From Acidobacteriota bacterium (GTDB lineage Bacteria > Acidobacteriota > Holophagae > Holophagales > Holophagaceae): a stretch of DNA of 64,000 nt. Below, piece by piece: positions 1 to 8,403 of the stretch. The position numbers were made by a program, and so were the translations under genes. Location: NCBI GenBank assembly GCA_016213735.1, contig JACQZU010000024.1:124001-188000 (forward strand). Reading direction: 5' to 3'. Each line of letters starts with the position of its first letter. The first letter of the stretch is position 1. Under the pieces are notes generated by a model. The model did no database searches and was not told where the DNA came from. It worked only from the letters and a program-made list of their open reading frames with translations.

Positions 1-1
1 G

Positions 2-463
2 GCCACCACGGCGGGGTTCCTCTTTCCCCTGGCCTACCTCCGGAAGGGGGGCGTCACCTCGAGGGAGGGCTATTTTTCTGGCTCCTTCTTCACCGGCAGC
101 CACGACGCCGCCATCGCCGCGGTGCTGGAACACAAGGCGGACCTGGGCGCCGCCAAGCACAGCGTCTACGATCGCGTGCGCCGGGCGGACCCCCGGGTGG
201 ACCGCGACCTGGTCATCCTGGCGGAGAGCCCCTGGGTTCCCTCCAATGGACTCTGCGTGCGGAAGGACCTTCCCCCCGAACTGCGGCGACGAATCAAGGC
301 CGCCCTCCTGGAACTGCACGAACGGCCCGGGGGGCCGGAGGTCCTGAGCCGCTTCGGGGCCCTGCGCTTCATCGAGACCACCGCGGCGGACTACGCGCCC
401 GTGGCCGAGATGGCGAAACAGGCTGGAATCGACATGAGCACCTATGACTACCAGAACCGCTGA
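2..463 (+). CDS. PhnD-like ABC transporter substrate-binding protein (5' end outside window)
   Basis: The frame is open from the first bases of the window, so only the C-terminal ~153 residues are present. The segment GSFFTGSHDAAIAAV followed by KADLGAAKHSVYD resembles the hinge and ligand-binding part of phosphate/phosphite/phosphonate binding proteins (PhnD family), in which a Gly-Ser-His-Asp run precedes a conserved alpha helix. The family delivers oxyanions to an ABC permease in the periplasm; the ligand cannot be deduced here. It ends 30 bp before the GTG start of the diguanylate cyclase. PhnD-like domains in bacteria are often wired to signalling proteins, so this one may feed a sensor rather than a transporter. 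No permease or ATPase gene is visible beside it. Confidence 0.75.
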   Translation, partial: ATTAGFLFPLAYLRKGGVTSREGYFSGSFFTGSHDAAIAAVLEHKADLGAAKHSVYDRVRRADPRVDRDLVILAESPWVPSNGLCVRKDLPPELRRRIKAALLELHERPGGPEVLSRFGALRFIETTAADYAPVAEMAKQAGIDMSTYDYQNR

Positions 464-493
464 GCCCCGCCGGGCCCGGGGAGGGCCCCGCCG

Positions 494-2989
494 GTGAAGC
501 GCCGGATCGTCCTGTCCCTGCTTTTCCTGGTGGGCTGCTCGGTGGTGGGCGCCCTCGTGGCGGTGCGCTCCATCCGGGAAACCCGGGAGGAGCTCCAGAG
601 CCTCATCCGCCTCCACCAGATCGAGGAGATGCGGCAGGCGCTGATGATCGCCATCCAGGCAAGCCAGTCGGACCTCCTCAGCCTGAACACCAGCCTGGGG
701 AGGAAGGCCGACGCCATCACCGACAACGTCCTCCACCTGGAGCGTTCGGCCCGGAAATGCACGACCTGCCACCATGAGCCCCAAGTCGCCGCCCGGATCG
801 ATGCGCTCAACCGGCAGGTCTCCCACTTCGAGGCGGACCTCAGCTACTTCATCACCGCCTCGGCCGACGAGGGGCGCATCGAAAAGCTGAAGGCCGAAGC
901 CGCGGTGGCCGGCATGCAGCTCCTGAAGATGACCGAGCAGATGTCGGTGGAGGCCACCCTCCGCCTGGAACAGCGCACCGAGCGGGCCATGCGGCGGATC
1001 TACGAGGTGGAGGTGCTCCTGAAGGGCGTCAGCCTTGCGGTCATTCTCCTGGCGGTGGGAGTGGCGGTGTCGCTCACCCGGACCGTCACCCGCCCCGTGG
1101 CCCGGCTCATCCAGGCCACCCGGGCCATCGCCGCCGGGCAGCTGGGCTTCGAGACCCCGGTGCAGGACCGCACCGAGTTCGGGGAACTGGCCAAGCACTT
1201 CAACAAGATGAGCCGGGGCCTCAAGGAGATGTACGAGGAGTTGCAGGGACAGATCCAGGTCCGGGTGCAGGCGGAGGAGGCCCTCCGGAAGAGCGAAGAG
1301 CGTTACGCCCTGGCCGCCCGGGGCGCCAACGACGGCCTCTGGGACTGGAACCTTCGCACCCAGGCCGTGTTCTACTCGACCCGCTGGAAAGAGATGCTGG
1401 GCTGGGCCGACCACGAGGTGGGGACCGCCCCGGAGGAATGGCTGGGACGGATCCACCCCGAGGACCGGGCCCGGGTGGACGCCCTCCTCGCCTCCCGCCT
1501 GAAGGGGGGAGAGGAGAGTTTCGCCACGGAATACCGCATCCGCCACCGCGACGGCACCGACCTCTGGGTGATGTGCCGGGGCATCGTGGTCCCCGACGAA
1601 ACCGGTTCCCCGGTCCGGATCGCCGGATCCCAGACGGACATCACCGCCCGCAAGAAGGCTGAGGAGCAGCTCCTCTTCGACGCCCTTCACGACACCCTGA
1701 CGGGCCTGGCGAACCGCGCCCTCTTCCACGACCGCCTGGAGCGGGCCCTTGCCGCGGCCCGCCGGCACGGAGGCCGCACCTCGGGCGTGCTGTTCGTGGA
1801 CCTGGACCGTTTCAAGGTCCTGAACGACACCCTGGGCCATGTCACGGGGGACCACATCCTCGTGGAGGTGGCCCACCGCCTGATCGGGACCATGCGCCCC
1901 GGCGACACCGTGGCCCGCTTCGGCGGGGATGAATTCGCCATCCTGGTGGAGAACATCACGGGGCTGCCCGAGGCCCTGGGGGTGGTGGAACGGCTCCAGG
2001 AGGACCTGGGAAAGGGCTTCACGGTGGACGGCCACGAGGTGTTCGTGAAGGCGAGCATCGGGGTCGCCCTCTGCTCGGACCGTCACGAGCGCGCCCTCCA
2101 GGTGCTCCGGGATGCGGACATCGCCATGTACCAGGCCAAGGCCCGGGGGGGCAGCACCCACGAGGTCTTCGACGCCTCCATGCACGAGAGCGTCCTGGAC
2201 CGTCTTCGGCTAGAGGCGGACCTTCGGCGCGGCCTCGAGCACGAGGAGTTCGTGCTCCACTACCAGCCCATCGTGGAGGGAGACAGCGGGAAACCCGTGG
2301 CCATGGAAGCCCTCCTCCGCTGGAAGCACCCCGAGCGCGGCCTGATCCAGCCCTCCGACTTCATCCCCATCGCCGAGGTCAGCGGGGCCATCGTCCCCAT
2401 CGGGGAGTGGGCCCTCCGCACCGCCTGCCGGGACATGCGGGCCTGGACCGAGCGCAATCCCCGCCTCGCCTCCGTCCGCCTCAGCATGAACATGTCCGGC
2501 CGGCAGTTCCGGCAGCCGGACATCGTCACCCGGGTGTGCGACATCCTGCAGGAGACCCGCCTGGACCCGAACCAGCTCTGCCTCGAGGTCACCGAGACCA
2601 TGATCATGGGGGACGTGGACGCAGGGCGCGCCAAGCTCGACGCCCTGAGGGCCCTCGGCGTGCACGTGCACCTCGACGACTTCGGCACGGGCTACTCCTC
2701 CCTGAGCTACCTCCACCGCTTCCCCATCAACGCCCTGAAGATCGACCAGTCCTTCGTCGCACGGCTGGGGCGGGAGGACGGCAGCGAGTCCCTGATCCTG
2801 GCCATCGTCTCCATCGCCGCCAGCCTCGGCCTGGAAGTCATCGCCGAGGGCGTGGAGGATCCTTCGCAACTCGAGCACCTCAGGGAGTTGGGGTGCCAGA
2901 TCATCCAGGGCTTCCATTTCGCCCACCCCATGCCCGCCGAGGCCGCGGAGGCCTACTTCCAGGAGGGGTTGCCCGCGCCGCCGGCCTAG
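494..2989 (+). CDS. Membrane diguanylate cyclase/phosphodiesterase (HAMP-PAS-GGDEF-EAL) with periplasmic c-type haem motif
   Basis: 831 residues, GTG start with a GGGGAGGG ribosome site just upstream. An N-terminal membrane helix (about 5-25) and a second one (about 175-198) enclose a periplasmic helical region. That region holds Cys-Thr-Thr-Cys-His at residues 89-93, a c-type haem attachment motif. A HAMP segment, a PAS domain (about 265-385), GGDEF (477-481) and EAL (EALLRW from 605) follow. The inhibitory site RPGD lies exactly five residues before GGDEF, and both catalytic motifs look intact, so the protein could both make and degrade cyclic di-GMP. Haem in the periplasm suggests sensing of redox state or a diatomic gas; this is inference. 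It shares strand with the PhnD-like gene 30 bp upstream, and the two may be co-transcribed. Confidence 0.92.
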   Translation: MKRRIVLSLLFLVGCSVVGALVAVRSIRETREELQSLIRLHQIEEMRQALMIAIQASQSDLLSLNTSLGRKADAITDNVLHLERSARKCTTCHHEPQVAARIDALNRQVSHFEADLSYFITASADEGRIEKLKAEAAVAGMQLLKMTEQMSVEATLRLEQRTERAMRRIYEVEVLLKGVSLAVILLAVGVAVSLTRTVTRPVARLIQATRAIAAGQLGFETPVQDRTEFGELAKHFNKMSRGLKEMYEELQGQIQVRVQAEEALRKSEERYALAARGANDGLWDWNLRTQAVFYSTRWKEMLGWADHEVGTAPEEWLGRIHPEDRARVDALLASRLKGGEESFATEYRIRHRDGTDLWVMCRGIVVPDETGSPVRIAGSQTDITARKKAEEQLLFDALHDTLTGLANRALFHDRLERALAAARRHGGRTSGVLFVDLDRFKVLNDTLGHVTGDHILVEVAHRLIGTMRPGDTVARFGGDEFAILVENITGLPEALGVVERLQEDLGKGFTVDGHEVFVKASIGVALCSDRHERALQVLRDADIAMYQAKARGGSTHEVFDASMHESVLDRLRLEADLRRGLEHEEFVLHYQPIVEGDSGKPVAMEALLRWKHPERGLIQPSDFIPIAEVSGAIVPIGEWALRTACRDMRAWTERNPRLASVRLSMNMSGRQFRQPDIVTRVCDILQETRLDPNQLCLEVTETMIMGDVDAGRAKLDALRALGVHVHLDDFGTGYSSLSYLHRFPINALKIDQSFVARLGREDGSESLILAIVSIAASLGLEVIAEGVEDPSQLEHLRELGCQIIQGFHFAHPMPAEAAEAYFQEGLPAPPA

Positions 2990-3001
2990 GGATCCCTAGG
3001 C
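2984..3001. other. Perfect 18-bp palindrome overlapping a stop codon
   Basis: The arms GCCTAGGGA and TCCCTAGGC meet without a loop and contain the TAG stop of the diguanylate cyclase gene. It lies in the short gap between two convergent genes. A GC-rich imperfect hairpin follows at about 3015-3045. Together they could end transcription from both sides, but no T-run is present, so the role is uncertain. Confidence 0.3.
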
Positions 3002-3065
3002 TGAACGACGACCCCGGAGGGCGGCCCGCCGCGAACCGCCTCCCCGGCCCCTCAGGGTGGCCGCT

Positions 3066-5405
3066 TCAGTTCGAAGCGCTGCCGCTTCCAGACCACGACC
3101 CCCCGCCGCCCGAACCGCTCCAGGTCCCTGTGGCCGTCAGCTGGCTGCCGTTCTTCTGGAAGGTGCCCGTCCAGGCGATGCCCCCGCTCCCGCCGCCCGA
3201 ACCCGCGGTGTAGTTCCCGGAATTGTCGACCTGCCCGGAGATCGTTCCGGAGGAACTGCCGGAATAGGATCCCGTGACCGCCCCGGTGGCGGAGATGGTG
3301 ATGCTGAAGGTGCCATTCACAGGGATCGCCTGGGCCTGCGTGCCGCCCGGGGCCAGGTTGACGTTGCCCGCCCAGGTGCCCGCCAGGTTGCCCTGGAAAC
3401 GGTTGGGGGCCTCCACGATCACGCTCGATAACCCGCAGTCCTCGGCGCCCACCAGGTCGATGATGCAGACCCGGAATGAATAGGTCCCGGCCTGGGAGGG
3501 GGTGCCCGTCAGGAACCCGTTCAGGTCCACGCCAGTGCCCATCGGCGGGGAGCCATAGGCCAGGCTGTCGATGGCGAAGTGGCAGGGGCCCGTACCGCAC
3601 CTTTCGCTTGCAGCGACCAGAACAGCACCGGCCACGCCCACGGTCATTTTCTGATTCTGGTAGGTAATGACCTGGGGTTTCTCCGCCACGATCGTGACCC
3701 GTAGTTCCAGATCCACATGGGCCCCTGCCGCATCGGTCACCCTCACGATGAAGGGCGCGGAAATGAGCCGCGTCTGTCCGCTGCCGAGCGTGGGAGCACG
3801 GCCAGAAAGGGTCCCGTCGGGGGCGAAGACGAGGCCGTTTGGGGGAGCGCCGGAGAGGAGCTGCCAGCGGTAGGCGGGAGGCGCCGCGAAGGGGGTTCCC
3901 CCTACCGCGCCGAGGGTGACGGAGCCGGACTGCCCGGAAGTCCAGTTCGGAAGGGCCGGTGTCGGGCTCCACAGAATGCTCGCATTGGCCATGCCGACCT
4001 GGATGGGGCCGCTCGCGATGGGAAAGGTCCCCAGGTTTGTGCGGTTCAAGGGACTGTTGGCGAAATCGTTGATCGCGGCCTGGAGTGCGGGCACCGGGGG
4101 AGGGTCGGCGAGGAGCATGGCCACCCGCCGGGTCTCCGGGCCTTCGAGCGACCCCCCCGGGTCGGGGATTGGAATGACGGTGCCGCCGTTCTTGCCGTCC
4201 AGGATCCCGTCCTCCAGGTCCAGGGCCAGGCTCTTCGAGAGATCGATGGCACGGATCCCCCGGGAGGAGGCGTACTGGGAGATCCCCGCCAACACCAGGC
4301 TGTAGTTCCGGTCCTCCCGGTTGGTGACCTGCATGGCCAGGGGGTCCCGGGCCGACTTCGGGGCGGCGGCGAGGATGTCGGGCAGGTTGAACTGGCTGGC
4401 CACGCCGATGTTGGAGGAGAGCACCGCGAGGCCGAGGGGCGCCCCGCCCCGGGCCAGGGCCCGGGCGCGCGCCGCCGCCATGGTGGTGAGGGGCGTGATG
4501 GCGCACTGGGCGGTGCCTGGAGGCAGGACCGCTTCCAGGGAGTCGCCGGCGAGGAGGGGCACGCTGATCCCCTTGACCTCGTCCACGTATGCGCCGCCAG
4601 TGGCCTGCACCAGGAAGGGGGTGGTGGGGGCCGGGGTGAGGACCAGGCCGAAGTTTCCGGAGGCGTCGGTGGTGGTGGTGCCCAGGAGGGATCCAGTGCC
4701 GCCGGTGCTGGTCAGGGCGTAGAAGCGGACCGTGGCCCCCGCCACCGGGGCGTCCACGACGCTGCCGCCGACCGAGAGCGAGGCGGGTCCGCCCACCGTG
4801 ACCGTGGCGGTGCGCGTCACCGGGCCCCCGATGCCGTTGGCCGTAAGGGTGTAGGTGGTGGTGGTCCCTGGCAGGTCGAAATAGGACACGCCGCTCACCA
4901 CGGCTCCCACCCCGTGGTCCACGCTGGCCGAGGTGGCGTTGGAGAAGACGGCGGTCAGGGTGACGGGCTGGCCGGCCGTGACGGACGAAGGGCTCACCGT
5001 GAAGGAGGAGATGGCGACGCCGGTGGCTTGGGAGACCGTGATGATGGCGGTGTCGCTCTTGCTGGGGTCTGCAACGCTGACGGCCTTCACCCAAAAGGAC
5101 CCTGGGGTGGCCGGAGCGGTCCAAACGCACTGTTGGTTCGTCGCATTGCCGATGGACCCTCCGTTGGTGGACCAGGTGACCCAGGCGTTGAAGCTCCCGG
5201 TCCCGGTCACCGACGCGCCGAATGCTTGGGACTGGCCGGGGCCCAGGGTCACTGGATTGGGGGTGACCTGGACTGCGGTAACGCCGGCCGTGGGCCCGGA
5301 AGGAGCCGCCGGGGATGAGGACGAGGGCCCCGGGCAGCCCAGGAGGGCCGAGAGGGCCAGCAGAAGAATGGGTGCCTGGAGGGATCGGGGGCTGGGTAGG
5401 TTCAT
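3066..5405 (-). CDS. Secreted lipoprotein with Ig-like domains
   Basis: 779 residues from the ATG at 5405, chosen because it has a GGAAGGAAC ribosome site and begins a lipoprotein signal peptide (MNLPSPRS, a hydrophobic run, then LLGCPG with the lipobox Cys near residue 24). The frame stays open further upstream but that part looks non-coding. Repeated beta-rich segments resemble bacterial Ig-like folds: about 40-130 (VTPNPVTLGPGQSQAF), about 130-220, a carboxypeptidase-regulatory-like unit at about 220-310 (VDAPVAGATVRFYAL), and putative-Ig repeats at about 500-640. The last ~110 residues are rich in Gly and Ser. It is probably an outer-membrane-anchored surface protein, perhaps adhesive. 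The ligand and exact function are unknown. Confidence 0.8.
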   Translation of the reverse strand: MNLPSPRSLQAPILLLALSALLGCPGPSSSSPAAPSGPTAGVTAVQVTPNPVTLGPGQSQAFGASVTGTGSFNAWVTWSTNGGSIGNATNQQCVWTAPATPGSFWVKAVSVADPSKSDTAIITVSQATGVAISSFTVSPSSVTAGQPVTLTAVFSNATSASVDHGVGAVVSGVSYFDLPGTTTTYTLTANGIGGPVTRTATVTVGGPASLSVGGSVVDAPVAGATVRFYALTSTGGTGSLLGTTTTDASGNFGLVLTPAPTTPFLVQATGGAYVDEVKGISVPLLAGDSLEAVLPPGTAQCAITPLTTMAAARARALARGGAPLGLAVLSSNIGVASQFNLPDILAAAPKSARDPLAMQVTNREDRNYSLVLAGISQYASSRGIRAIDLSKSLALDLEDGILDGKNGGTVIPIPDPGGSLEGPETRRVAMLLADPPPVPALQAAINDFANSPLNRTNLGTFPIASGPIQVGMANASILWSPTPALPNWTSGQSGSVTLGAVGGTPFAAPPAYRWQLLSGAPPNGLVFAPDGTLSGRAPTLGSGQTRLISAPFIVRVTDAAGAHVDLELRVTIVAEKPQVITYQNQKMTVGVAGAVLVAASERCGTGPCHFAIDSLAYGSPPMGTGVDLNGFLTGTPSQAGTYSFRVCIIDLVGAEDCGLSSVIVEAPNRFQGNLAGTWAGNVNLAPGGTQAQAIPVNGTFSITISATGAVTGSYSGSSSGTISGQVDNSGNYTAGSGGGSGGIAWTGTFQKNGSQLTATGTWSGSGGGGSWSGSGSASN

Positions 5406-5590
5406 CGGAGTTCCTTCCGTGCGGCGTGCAGAACCTAGGCGAGGGCTGGATCCCGGGCTGGATGGTCGGCGGAACCCCGACTGAAAGGAAGCGATCCTCG
5501 GCCGGGAACGGGAGGGTCTTCCTGCGATAGGACCACTCGGGAGGTTTCCCGGGGTCTGGATACCCCAAGGGTTGGGGTGGTTGGGAGGTG

Positions 5591-5627
5591 CCCTTGACAA
5601 TAACCCTCGCCAGAGGTGGGTCAAGGG
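5591..5627 (-). promoter_or_regulatory. Candidate promoter of the lipoprotein gene inside an inverted repeat
   Basis: On the minus strand TTGACC (5624-5619) and TATTGT (5602-5597) are spaced by 16 bp, a plausible sigma-70 promoter for the lipoprotein gene. The same bases lie in a perfect 8-bp inverted repeat, CCCTTGAC at 5591-5598 and GTCAAGGG at 5620-5627, which could be an operator. Transcription would give a leader of about 180 nt. The leader could form small hairpins, for example GGGG/CCCC near 5550-5570. Confidence 0.4.
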
Positions 5628-5664
5628 ACGGCGCAGGATCCGATTCGAGGCCCTGTGATCCACA

Positions 5665-6813
5665 ATGGAGAGGATGCCCCTTCCCGAACTTCCCCCCGCC
5701 GTTCCCCTGGCCCTCTTCGCGCTTTTCGGGGCTGAGTGGCTGCTGACCCAGTCCAGGGTGCGAAGCCTGGAGGACCTCCCGGAAACCGCCGGGGACCGAG
5801 TTCTCCCCGGGACCTGCCTCTGCATTCCGGCCCGGAACGAGGCCGCCGAGGTCGGCCCGGCCCTGGACTCCTGGCTCGCCCAGGATCATCCGGCCCTGCG
5901 CGCCGTCGTGGTGGACGACGGCAGCACCGATGGCACTTCGGAGATCCTGGCGGTCCGGGCCCGGGCCCACCCCGGGCGGCTCCGGGTGATCCGCAACGAG
6001 GGCCTGCCCCCTGGGTGGCTGGGGAAGAACCACGCCCTCAGCCTGGCGGTGGCCGCGCCGGAGGCCCGGGAATCGGAGTGGCTGATCTTCGCGGACGCCG
6101 ACGTCCACGCGGAGCCCGGCCTCCTGCGGAGGGCCTTCGCCTACCTCGAGGCGAACCCCTGCGACGTCCTGGCCCTCATTCCAGCCGTGGACCTGGGGAG
6201 CTTCGGGGAGCGCCTGGCGCTGCCCATCGGATCCATGGGTTTCCTCTGGTTGGTACCGCCCCGACGCGTGGCGGACCCGAACAGCGCCTTCTTCTGCGGC
6301 GTGGGGGCCTGCACGTTCATGCGCCGCGCCGCGTATGAGGCCATCGGGGGCCACGCCGCCGATCCCATGGAGGCGGTGGACGACATGATGCTGGCCCGCC
6401 GGGCCAAGGCCTCCGGCTTCAAAAACCGCGTGGCCTGCGGGGGGCCCGACCTTCACCTGAGGATGTATTCCGGGCTCTGGGACCTCGTGCGGAGCATGCG
6501 GAAGAACGCCCTGGCCTTTCCGCTCCTCTCCGCCCTGGCGCCCCTTTGGATCCTGGCCATCCTGGCGCTCTTCCTCTCGCCGGTGCTCCTCGCGCTCTTC
6601 GGCTGGCCTCTGACCGGATTCGCCCTCTGGCTGCTGTGGCCCGCCATGGTGGCGGAGGCCACCCAGCGCATCACCCGGCGGGCGGTGGAGCCCGCCTGGA
6701 TGCTGTGGCCCCTGGTGGGCCCGGTGCTCGCCCTGGGTCTGGCCTGGGCCTTCCTGGACCGCCTGCGGGGCGTCAACCACTGGCGCGGGCGCGAGGTAAA
6801 GCTGAGGGTCTGA
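5665..6813 (+). CDS. Membrane-associated family 2 glycosyltransferase (HpnB-like)
   Basis: 382 residues. An N-terminal hydrophobic segment (about 10-28) precedes a GT-A domain. The domain has the nucleotide-binding start CIPARNEAAEV (about 52-62), VVDDGSTDGTSE (about 88-99) and the metal-binding FADADVH (about 141-147). The C-terminal ~100 residues are very hydrophobic and hold three or four predicted membrane helices. The fold and length match family-2 glycosyltransferases, including the hopene-associated HpnB type, but no hopanoid gene is nearby. Donor and acceptor sugars cannot be told. It is divergent from the lipoprotein gene and its stop is followed at once by the dispersed repeat at 6820. 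The second in-frame ATG at 5674 is a possible alternative start. Confidence 0.82.
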   Translation: MERMPLPELPPAVPLALFALFGAEWLLTQSRVRSLEDLPETAGDRVLPGTCLCIPARNEAAEVGPALDSWLAQDHPALRAVVVDDGSTDGTSEILAVRARAHPGRLRVIRNEGLPPGWLGKNHALSLAVAAPEARESEWLIFADADVHAEPGLLRRAFAYLEANPCDVLALIPAVDLGSFGERLALPIGSMGFLWLVPPRRVADPNSAFFCGVGACTFMRRAAYEAIGGHAADPMEAVDDMMLARRAKASGFKNRVACGGPDLHLRMYSGLWDLVRSMRKNALAFPLLSALAPLWILAILALFLSPVLLALFGWPLTGFALWLLWPAMVAEATQRITRRAVEPAWMLWPLVGPVLALGLAWAFLDRLRGVNHWRGREVKLRV

Positions 6814-6819
6814 TACCTA

Positions 6820-6963
6820 GGGGCGATCAACACAAAAAAAAGCAATATTCACCGCCAAGACGCCAAGACGCCAAGACGCCAAGAAGTGCATGAGCATTTG
6901 ATTCCCTTTTCCTGGCGTCTTGGATTCTTGGCGGTGAGTTTTTCATCTTTGAACGCCCATTCG
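6820..6963. repeat. Dispersed hairpin repeat, copy A
   Basis: This ~144-bp stretch has a second copy at 31085-31222 in the same orientation. The shared right-hand half is nearly identical: TGCATGAG, then CTTGGATTCTTGGCGGTG, then TTCATCTTTGAACGCCCATTCG. The element forms a long imperfect hairpin: a left arm starting CACCGCCAAG at 6850 can pair with the right arm ending CTTGGCGGTG near 6936. In this copy the left arm consists of four perfect 8-bp units CGCCAAGA (6853-6884). It lies between two convergent genes and may work as a bidirectional terminator. No protein-coding signal was recognised. Confidence 0.8.
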
Positions 6964-6972
6964 GTTGATGCC

Positions 6973-7027
6973 TCAGTAGAACCCCTCGTCCTTCGCGGGG
7001 GGATAATCCTTCCCGAACTTATTCTTC
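6973..7027 (-). pseudogene. Duplicated 3' tail of the cupredoxin gene
   Basis: Read on the minus strand this fragment encodes KNKFGKDYPPAKDEGFY and a TGA stop. It matches the C-terminus of the intact gene at 7076 (KNKFGKDYPPAKDEGSY) except for one residue. The nucleotide match is about 55 bp, with substitutions at largely silent positions, and stops abruptly where the palindromic unit at 7026 begins. There is no start codon or upstream part, so it is a remnant rather than a gene. Confidence 0.75.
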
Positions 7028-7075
7028 TCGGTATCTGCTTCGCCGATACGCGAGACCTCCCGTCGGGGTCGTCCC
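7026..7075 (+). repeat. Palindromic unit between two copies of a gene tail
   Basis: TCTCGGTATC (7026-7035) and CGATACGCGAGAC (from about 7043) form a hairpin with one bulge. A second small hairpin, GACC/GGTC, follows. The same head, TCTCGGTATC and CGATACGCGAGAC, occurs on the minus strand at the 51.5 kb locus. The unit sits between the intact 3' end of the cupredoxin gene and its duplicated tail. Confidence 0.6.
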
Positions 7076-7744
7076 CTAGTAGGATCCTTCGTCCTTCGCG
7101 GGAGGGTAGTCCTTGCCGAACTTGTTCTTGTGGGGCTCGAAGGGGGGGAGGGTGGCGCCCAGGGACCACTCCCCCCGGGTCGTGCCCTCCCCGATGGTGA
7201 CGGGGAAGCTGCGTTCCCCGCTCTCCGGGTGCCACAGGCGCAGGGTGTAGCCCCCGGCAGGAAGGTCCTGGAAATCCAGGCCAGTCTTCCCGTCCAGCAC
7301 CAGGGCCCAGGGCGTCTCCACCACCCAGAGGAAGGCGTTCATCCTGTGGTGCACGTTGCAGTAGAGCTTCATGAGGCCGGGCTTGTTCACCTTCGTGCGG
7401 GGGCTGTCCCCGGGCTCGTAGTGGCCCGTGTCGAAGGGGTTGGCACAGCAGACGCTGAACACGTTGTGCAGGATGCTGTCCTGGTTGGGAAAGGCCACCT
7501 CGCTGCCCGGGGTGGTCCAGGCCACCCGGGGGACGAAGCGTTTCCCCGCCGTTCGGATCCGCAGGAGGGGACGGGCCGGGGCCGGTGCCTTGCGCGCCGG
7601 CTCCAGGATGGCGATGACGTCCCTCAGCCCCTCCCTGGGACGGCCGTCCTTTTCCAGGAGCCGGACCGGCCCCTGGAGAGACCCCGCCCAGGCGGCCCAC
7701 CCGAGCAGCAGGAGGCCTCCCGTCCGTCCCCGAGAGGGACTCAT
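7076..7744 (-). CDS. Exported cupredoxin-domain (blue copper) protein
   Basis: 222 residues with an N-terminal signal-like hydrophobic segment (about 8-24). A plastocyanin-type copper site is visible: His93 in ILHNVF, then Cys129, His132 and Met135 in KLYCNVHHRM. This is the ligand set of type-1 copper proteins and of the methylamine-utilisation-like cupredoxins. A C-terminal beta-rich part (about 150-200) resembles a carboxypeptidase-regulatory-like domain. It probably carries electrons or binds copper in the periplasm. Its ATG overlaps the stop of the ferritin-like gene by 4 bp, so the two are translated from one message. The last ~17 codons are repeated downstream at 6973-7027, separated by a palindromic unit. 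Confidence 0.82.
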   Translation of the reverse strand: MSPSRGRTGGLLLLGWAAWAGSLQGPVRLLEKDGRPREGLRDVIAILEPARKAPAPARPLLRIRTAGKRFVPRVAWTTPGSEVAFPNQDSILHNVFSVCCANPFDTGHYEPGDSPRTKVNKPGLMKLYCNVHHRMNAFLWVVETPWALVLDGKTGLDFQDLPAGGYTLRLWHPESGERSFPVTIGEGTTRGEWSLGATLPPFEPHKNKFGKDYPPAKDEGSY

Positions 7745-8316
7745 CCCTCGTCCTCCTCGAGCTGGGTGAAGAAGGCGACGGGCTTCCGGCCCAGGGCGGT
7801 GCGGAACACCACCGCGTGGCTCACCTCGTCCCCCAGGATCCGCGCGGCGGGTCCGGGCAGCAGGGGGGAGCGGAACAAGGGGATGGCGTTCTGGTAGGCC
7901 CGCGCCGCCTTCATCTCCAGAAAAAGGCCGAGGAGCAGCAGGTCCCGCTCGGACTTGAGGTCGAAGGCGCCGAACTCGTAGGTGGGCTTGGGCGGGATCG
8001 GGGAGCCGCCGAGTTCCTGGATCACGCGGACGAGGGTATCGCGGTGGCGCTCGTGGCTCCCGCGGAAGATCCCTCCCGTCTCCAGGAGCTTGATGGAAAG
8101 CACCCCGCTGCCGCCCACCAGGCCGTAGGCGTGGATGGCCGTGTGCTCCAGCTCCAGGGCGGTGTTCAGCAGGGCCACGTCGGAGGGGGCCCCCCGCTCG
8201 GGCCGGGGCGCGGGGCGGAGGCGGGGTCGGGCAGCCTCGAGAAGCCCGGAGGGCGACAGGGCGGCCAGGGCCGCACCGCCCAGAAGACCTCCCAGGAATC
8301 GCCTTCGCGGATGCAT
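7741..8316 (-). CDS. Tat-exported ferritin-like (DUF4439-type) protein
   Basis: 191 residues from the ATG at 8316, chosen because it starts a twin-arginine signal, MHPRRRFLGGLLGG, followed by a hydrophobic stretch and an Ala-rich cleavage region. The mature part is a four-helix ferritin-like domain with spaced carboxylate/His pairs: ALELEHTAIHAY, RGSHERH, LFLEMKAARAY and LGDEVSHAVV. These can form a di-metal site. Tat export suggests it is folded with its metal before leaving the cytoplasm. It overlaps the cupredoxin gene by 4 bp (ATGA), which points to a shared periplasmic metal or electron-transfer role. The substrate is unknown. Confidence 0.8.
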   Translation of the reverse strand: MHPRRRFLGGLLGGAALAALSPSGLLEAARPRLRPAPRPERGAPSDVALLNTALELEHTAIHAYGLVGGSGVLSIKLLETGGIFRGSHERHRDTLVRVIQELGGSPIPPKPTYEFGAFDLKSERDLLLLGLFLEMKAARAYQNAIPLFRSPLLPGPAARILGDEVSHAVVFRTALGRKPVAFFTQLEEDEG

Positions 8317-8403
8317 GGGTCCTCCAAGAATGACGGCCCGTCGCTTGGCCGATGGGTGGAAACCCCTATGATCGGAACAGGGTATCCCGGTTCGAGGTCC
8401 ACC

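Noticed and set aside
2407-3213. Plus-strand frame overlapping the EAL domain and continuing into the intergenic region
   Set aside because: Out-of-frame Pro/Arg-rich shadow of the diguanylate cyclase gene.
5406-5590. Possible c-di-GMP (GEMM) riboswitch in the lipoprotein leader
   Set aside because: GGGAAACC is present but the second conserved core and the tetraloop receptor are not; the match is too weak.
3052-6780. Very long open frame on the minus strand, 1242 codons
   Set aside because: It runs antisense to the glycosyltransferase and out of frame through the lipoprotein gene; composition is Pro/Gly/Arg-rich as expected of a GC-rich shadow frame.
6886-7200. 104-codon plus-strand frame across the hairpin repeat
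   Set aside because: It consists of the repeat, the duplicated gene tail and antisense of the cupredoxin gene; no ribosome site.
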